Positions 60,509-64,000 of a stretch of DNA of 64,000 bases are shown in pieces; the first letter of the stretch is position 1, and the number at the start of each line of letters is the position of its first letter. The stretch covers positions 742,987 to 806,986 of the forward strand of contig NZ_FOVU01000004.1 of the NCBI RefSeq assembly GCF_900115265.1, in the 5' to 3' direction. The notes under the pieces were generated by a model. The model had not been told where the DNA came from, made no database searches, and saw only the letters and a program-made list of their open reading frames with translations. The DNA is from Bradyrhizobium sp. Ghvi (lineage in GTDB: Bacteria > Pseudomonadota > Alphaproteobacteria > Rhizobiales > Xanthobacteraceae). A program made the position numbers and the translations under genes.

Positions 60509-61204
60509 ATGACTTCTTCCCTTGAGACGTCCGCTTCCCTGAAACTGATCAGCCACAAGCTTTGTCCCTATGTGCAGCGCGCGGTGATCGCGCTGAAGGA
60601 AAAGGGCGTGCCGTTCGAGCGCATCGACATCGATCTCGCCAACAAGCCGGACTGGTTTCTGAAGCTGTCGCCGCTCGGCAAGGTACCGGTGCTGGTGGTG
60701 ACGACAGACAAGGGCGAGGTCGCGCTGTTCGAGAGCAACGTGATCTGCGAGTACATCGAGGAGACGCAAGGCGGCACGAAGCTGCATCCGGCTGATGCGT
60801 TGAAGCGTGCCGAGCATCGCGCCTGGATGGAGTTCGGATCGGCGATCCTCGGCGACCTCTGGGGGCTGGAGACGACGACCGATGCCGCGACATTCGAAAG
60901 CAAGAGGCAAGCGCTTGCGGCGAAGTTCGCGCGCGTGGAAGCGGCTCTCGATACCGGTCCGTTCTTCGCAGGCGAGGCGTTCAGCTTGGTCGACGCTGTG
61001 TTCGCGCCGATCTTCCGCTATTTCGATCTGTTCGACGAATTGACCGAGCACGGCATCTTCCGCGATGTGCCGAAGGTCCGCGCCTGGCGCACGGAGCTCG
61101 CAAAGCGGCCGAGCGTACGCACCGCTGTCGGCGCCGACTATCCGCAATTGCTGCGCGCCTTTCTCGTACGCCACGACGCGCACCTCCTCAAGCTCGCGGC
61201 CTGA
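60509..61204 (+). CDS. Glutathione S-transferase family protein
   Basis: The 231-residue protein has an N-terminal thioredoxin-like domain (LKLISHKLCPYVQRAVIALK, FLKLSPLGKVPVLVV, VALFESNVICEYIEE) and an all-helical C-terminal domain (about 95-225, including GPFFAGEAFSLVDAVFAPIF with the N-capping-box Asp). The CPY motif at the active-site position suggests an omega/beta-like, Cys-based type with thiol transferase or reductase activity. It is expressed from the near-consensus, operator-rich promoter directly upstream. An SMR transporter gene follows five bases downstream, pointing to detoxification. Confidence 0.93.
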   Translation: MTSSLETSASLKLISHKLCPYVQRAVIALKEKGVPFERIDIDLANKPDWFLKLSPLGKVPVLVVTTDKGEVALFESNVICEYIEETQGGTKLHPADALKRAEHRAWMEFGSAILGDLWGLETTTDAATFESKRQALAAKFARVEAALDTGPFFAGEAFSLVDAVFAPIFRYFDLFDELTEHGIFRDVPKVRAWRTELAKRPSVRTAVGADYPQLLRAFLVRHDAHLLKLAA

Positions 61205-61209
61205 CTCTT

Positions 61210-61533
61210 GTGTCGCAATCCTTGGCCTGGCTGATGCTGGTGATCGCCGGCGCGCTCGATGTCGGCTGGGCGATCTCGATGAAATATGCGGAGGGCTACA
61301 CGCGCGTCGGCTGGAGCATCGTTTCGCTCGTGCTCCTCGCGGCCTTCGTGTTCCTGCTCGGCCGCGCCTTGAAGGTGCTGGAGGTCGGCATTGCCTATTC
61401 GGTTTGGACAGGCATCGGTGCCGCCGGCGCCTTCGTCATGGGCGTCGTGCTGTTCGGCGAAACCTTGAGTGCGATGAAGCTTGCCGGCATCGCGCTCGTG
61501 CTGATGGGAATTGTCGCGCTGAAGCTGGCCTAA
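61210..61533 (+). CDS. Small multidrug resistance (SMR) transporter, SugE/Gdx type
   Basis: The 107-residue protein has four membrane helices and SMR landmarks: SLAWLMLVIAGALDVGWAIS (with Asp in place of the usual Glu in the first helix), MKYAEGYTRVGWS, the VGIAYSVWTGIGAAGAFVMG segment and a final helix LAGIALVLMGIVALKLA. The YSVWTGIGA motif and W-A-I-S-M-K pattern are those of the SugE/Gdx (guanidinium) branch. The Asp replacing the essential Glu13 deserves attention. It starts with GTG, five bases after the GST gene. Confidence 0.9.
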   Translation: MSQSLAWLMLVIAGALDVGWAISMKYAEGYTRVGWSIVSLVLLAAFVFLLGRALKVLEVGIAYSVWTGIGAAGAFVMGVVLFGETLSAMKLAGIALVLMGIVALKLA

Positions 61534-62042
61534 AGCTCCGCGGCCATCTTTGCCAGCGTAGCGATCGTGTTGATATTGCGCGCAGTGCCGGCCCTGGCGG
61601 CGGGGATCACGAGTTTCGACGTCCCCATGCCCTCGCCATAATGCACGTAGATCTCGCGGCGCCCGAGGCGCACTTCTTCGTTCTTCTGGCCGCGAATTCC
61701 GGCGAGCGCGTCCGCCGGCGGCGCCTTGTCGAGGAAAATCGCAACCGTGCGGTTCGGTGCCATCTTTGGAAAAGGATTGTCGGCCAGAACCTCTGCCATC
61801 TCGACAGCACTGCGCACGAGCACACCGACTGGCGCGCCAGCGTGGGTGTGCAGGCGCTTCTCCAGCGCGGCCTTGATTGCGGATTCCGATTTGCGGCTGG
61901 TGAAGACCACATTGCCACTGGCGATGTAGGTGCGCACGGCGGCAAAGCCGAGCTCCTCGCACATCGCCTTGAGCTCGGTCATCGGCAGCTTGCCGGTGCC
62001 TCCGACATTGACGGCTCGCAGCAGGGCTACGAACGCGGCCAT
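61530..62042 (-). CDS. DUF1697-domain protein
   Basis: The 170-residue protein matches DUF1697: an N-terminal AFVALLRAVNVGGTGKLPMT, then ELKAMCEELGFAAVRTYIAS, GNVVFTSRKSES, and a C-terminal YVHYGEGMGTSKLVIP segment. The family is widespread, small and cytoplasmic, with no proven function. Its stop overlaps the stop of the convergent SMR gene (shared CTAA). Confidence 0.92.
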   Translation of the reverse strand: MAAFVALLRAVNVGGTGKLPMTELKAMCEELGFAAVRTYIASGNVVFTSRKSESAIKAALEKRLHTHAGAPVGVLVRSAVEMAEVLADNPFPKMAPNRTVAIFLDKAPPADALAGIRGQKNEEVRLGRREIYVHYGEGMGTSKLVIPAARAGTARNINTIATLAKMAAEL

Positions 62043-62049
62043 GTCATTC

Positions 62050-62697
62050 TTACCGCACGTTGGCGAGGCGCATGTCCAGATAGGCCGTGATGGTCTCCAT
62101 CAGCGGCTCGAGCTTGGCGTCGAAGAAATGATTGGCGCCGGGAATGATCTGCTGGTCGATCACGATGCCCTTCTGAGTCTTCAGCTTCTCGACCAGCGTG
62201 TTGACGTCCTTGGGCGGCACCACGGCGTCTTTCTCGCCGTGCACGATCAGGCCCGAGGACGGGCAGGGCGCAAGGAACGAGAAATCGTAGAGGTTGGCGG
62301 GCGGGGCGATCGAGATGAAACCCTCGACTTCGGGGCGGCGCATCAGGAGCTGCATGCCGATCCAGGCGCCGAAGGAGAAGCCGGCGACCCAACAGGCGCG
62401 CGCTTCGGGATTGATGGTCTGTGCCCAGTCGAGGGCTGCCGCCGCATCCGACAATTCGCCGGTGCCGTGGTCGAACGAGCCCTGGCTGCGGCCGACGCCG
62501 CGGAAATTAAAACGCAACACCGAGAAGCCGCGATGCGCAAAGGCGTAGTAGCACTGGTACACGATCTGATGGTTCATCGTGCCGTGAAACTGCGGATGCG
62601 GATGCAGGATCATCGCGATCGGCGCGTTCTTCTGCTTGGCCGGGTGATAGCGGCCTTCGAGACGGCCGGCGGGGCCGGTGAAAATAACTTCAGGCAT
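62050..62697 (-). CDS. Alpha/beta hydrolase (dienelactone hydrolase-like)
   Basis: The 215-residue protein has an alpha/beta-hydrolase layout: IAMILHPHPQFHGTMNHQIV (oxyanion region), FNFRGVGRSQGSFD, the nucleophile elbow VAGFSFGAWIGMQLL, GEKDAVVPPKDVN (acid) and IIPGANHFFDAKLEP (catalytic His). The PHPxxGG-like and FNFRGVG motifs fit the family of small bacterial hydrolases often annotated as alpha/beta hydrolase or YtfE-like esterase; the substrate is unknown. It lies just upstream of the DUF1697 gene on the same strand (seven bases), so the two are likely co-transcribed. Confidence 0.92.
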   Translation of the reverse strand: MPEVIFTGPAGRLEGRYHPAKQKNAPIAMILHPHPQFHGTMNHQIVYQCYYAFAHRGFSVLRFNFRGVGRSQGSFDHGTGELSDAAAALDWAQTINPEARACWVAGFSFGAWIGMQLLMRRPEVEGFISIAPPANLYDFSFLAPCPSSGLIVHGEKDAVVPPKDVNTLVEKLKTQKGIVIDQQIIPGANHFFDAKLEPLMETITAYLDMRLANVR

Positions 62698-63051
62698 CGA
62701 TGATCTCTGGATTGATCTGCTGGAAAGCCGGTCCTGGGCAATCAACCGATTGTGGCCTTCATCGACAGCGATGCCGACGAAAGCGCGAATGGAAGGGTGA
62801 GAAGGCGTGCGCCTCGCGGTGATGCGCAGATGGCGCGCGGTGACTTGACGGTGCGCGTTCTAACATAGGCGGCGGGGCAAAAAGCAAGCATCTTCGACAT
62901 CTATCAATGCGCTCAATAGCTTAGCCGGCCATCCCAGTGTCGCCTCGATCGCACACGGGGCCGGAGAAGGAGACGGCAGAGGTCACATCTGTCGCCGCAA
63001 CCTATTGGAATCACGATTGTTTATCGGCTGACGTGCGATCCTGGAGGCGAT
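62698..63051. other. 354-bp region without an accepted gene
   Basis: No convincing coding frame. It contains the promoter for the leftward alpha/beta hydrolase and DUF1697 genes and the downstream region of the LytTR gene. No clear terminator hairpin was found. Confidence 0.5.
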
Positions 63052-63996
63052 TCACACCGGCGCGGCGCGGCCTCCGAGCGATGCGACGGCGGGCCGATAG
63101 CGCCGGCTGCCGCCGAGCGTCTTGCCGTTGTCGAATGTGAGCTCGAAATCCCCTGACGGCTTGAATTCGACGCTGCTCACCCGGTCCAGATTGGCAAGCC
63201 GGGTGCGATGAACGCGGACGATTGCGAAGCGGGCGAGCTCGGACTCGGTGCCGGCAAGCGTACCGCGGATCAGGTGCTGGGTGCCGTCGGCGAGGCTGTA
63301 TTCGATGTAGTTGCCGGCAGAGGCGACCCACATGATGTCGCGCGGTGCGAGGCGAATACGGCTGGTGCCGTCCCGGAGCCAGATCAGATCGGGCAAGGTT
63401 TCCTCTTGCGGGGCAGCCGGATGGGCTTCTTGCGCGGCCTGGCGCAGGTCTCGACGGCTTTCGAACAGCCAGAGCGTTGCCCCGATCAGCAACGCGGTCA
63501 CCGCGTCTTTGCGGAACTCGTACAGGACCGTCGCGATCGAGAAATGGAAGTCGTAGGCGCTGCCTGCGAGCCAGAGCATCAGCTTCCGCAAGCACACCAT
63601 TCCGGCGATATGGAGCGCAGAGAAGCCGAGCAGGGCGATCGCGCCGATTCCGATTCGTCCCCCCAGGCCCGCCGTCCGGTGCATGCGACGGACCGACAGC
63701 ATCAGGACCGGCATCAGCACCAGGATCACGATAATGCTGGACAGCTCCCAGAACAGGCGCCGGCCGATATCATAGCTGTCGCCGCGCCAGGCGGCATCTT
63801 GTGCGCCGGAGAGCGCATTGACGATGCCGATCACGAACGCAATCGCGGCGATCGCAGCAAACACCGCCCAGTCGCCGTTGATCCCGTCGGACCAACCGCT
63901 CGTCCCTGATGACGACGCCTCGTCCCCTCGCGCCCGGTTCTGATCCCAAACCGTCTCGACGGGCTCCGTTTCGGGAGCATTTTGGCCGTCAGCCAT
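63052..63996 (-). CDS. LytTR DNA-binding regulator with four-helix membrane domain
   Basis: The 314-residue protein has an acidic cytoplasmic N-terminus and four predicted membrane helices (about residues 43-65, 85-105, 115-140 and 160-180). A C-terminal LytTR domain follows from about residue 205, with IMWVASAGNYIEYSLADGTQ, RGTLAGTESELA, FAIVRVHRTRLANLDRV and NGKTLGGSRRYRPAVASL. LytTR domains bind DNA in the bend of direct repeats; in alphaproteobacteria many are anchored in the membrane, like this one, so it probably acts as a one-component membrane sensor-regulator. The start codon is three bases from the upstream window edge region, and its regulatory targets cannot be seen. Confidence 0.9.
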   Translation of the reverse strand: MADGQNAPETEPVETVWDQNRARGDEASSSGTSGWSDGINGDWAVFAAIAAIAFVIGIVNALSGAQDAAWRGDSYDIGRRLFWELSSIIVILVLMPVLMLSVRRMHRTAGLGGRIGIGAIALLGFSALHIAGMVCLRKLMLWLAGSAYDFHFSIATVLYEFRKDAVTALLIGATLWLFESRRDLRQAAQEAHPAAPQEETLPDLIWLRDGTSRIRLAPRDIMWVASAGNYIEYSLADGTQHLIRGTLAGTESELARFAIVRVHRTRLANLDRVSSVEFKPSGDFELTFDNGKTLGGSRRYRPAVASLGGRAAPV

Positions 63997-64000
63997 GGCC

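Overview
The window looks like a core-chromosome segment of a high-GC alphaproteobacterium, most probably Bradyrhizobium or a close relative in the Nitrobacteraceae. The reasons are the NDUFA12-type complex I accessory gene, the DUF2155 and aat genes, the accC-accB-aroQ-dsbA gene order, the BA14K and DUF1236 secreted proteins, and a class II (B12-dependent) ribonucleotide reductase. About 50 protein genes are supported. I saw no tRNA, rRNA, CRISPR array or insertion sequence.

Left edge (1-1170). This is the only part that looks accessory. A reverse transcriptase reads leftward off the window, with its N-terminal 175 codons visible, including the first catalytic aspartate. Upstream of it lies a perfect 131-bp direct repeat (583-713 and 946-1076), and each copy contains a strong hairpin. 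A retron- or DRT-like defence module with an upstream structured RNA is a reasonable hypothesis, but the catalytic core and any partner genes lie outside the window.

1170-24000. nrdJ has its own terminator and a 760-bp upstream region with a possible NrdR box. A DMT permease follows, then a response-regulator/CHASE3 hybrid-kinase pair, a BA14K protein, NDUFA12, a divergent isonitrile hydratase-like/GlxA-like pair, a class A beta-lactamase divergent from an AmpR-like LysR regulator, a BASS transporter, DUF2155, and aat. Next is a three-gene kinase/regulator/regulator-kinase operon with ATGA overlaps at both junctions, then accC, accB and aroQ.

24000-37300. DUF1236 protein, DsbA-family oxidoreductase, M48 protease with TPRs, PLP aminotransferase, BioY, DctA-type transporter, and an SDR-type reductase divergent from an XRE regulator. 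A putative catabolic operon (amidase, MFS permease, D-amino-acid dehydrogenase-like flavoprotein) lies divergent from an XRE-cupin regulator.

37300-51750. Envelope and housekeeping genes: RNase E with a His/Asp-rich insertion in its N-terminal part, AmiC-type amidase, PBP1a, prfB with a programmed +1 frameshift, a beta-hydroxyacid dehydrogenase, a DMT permease, an orphan ABC binding protein, an M23 peptidase, and a peroxiredoxin with a long basic N-terminus.

51900-64000. AsmA/YhdP-like giant protein, DoxX, MFS permease, tyrS, anmK, and a glutathione S-transferase plus SMR transporter. The GST promoter is near-consensus and carries three copies of an ATGCANNTGCAT palindrome. DUF1697, an alpha/beta hydrolase and a membrane-anchored LytTR regulator close the window.
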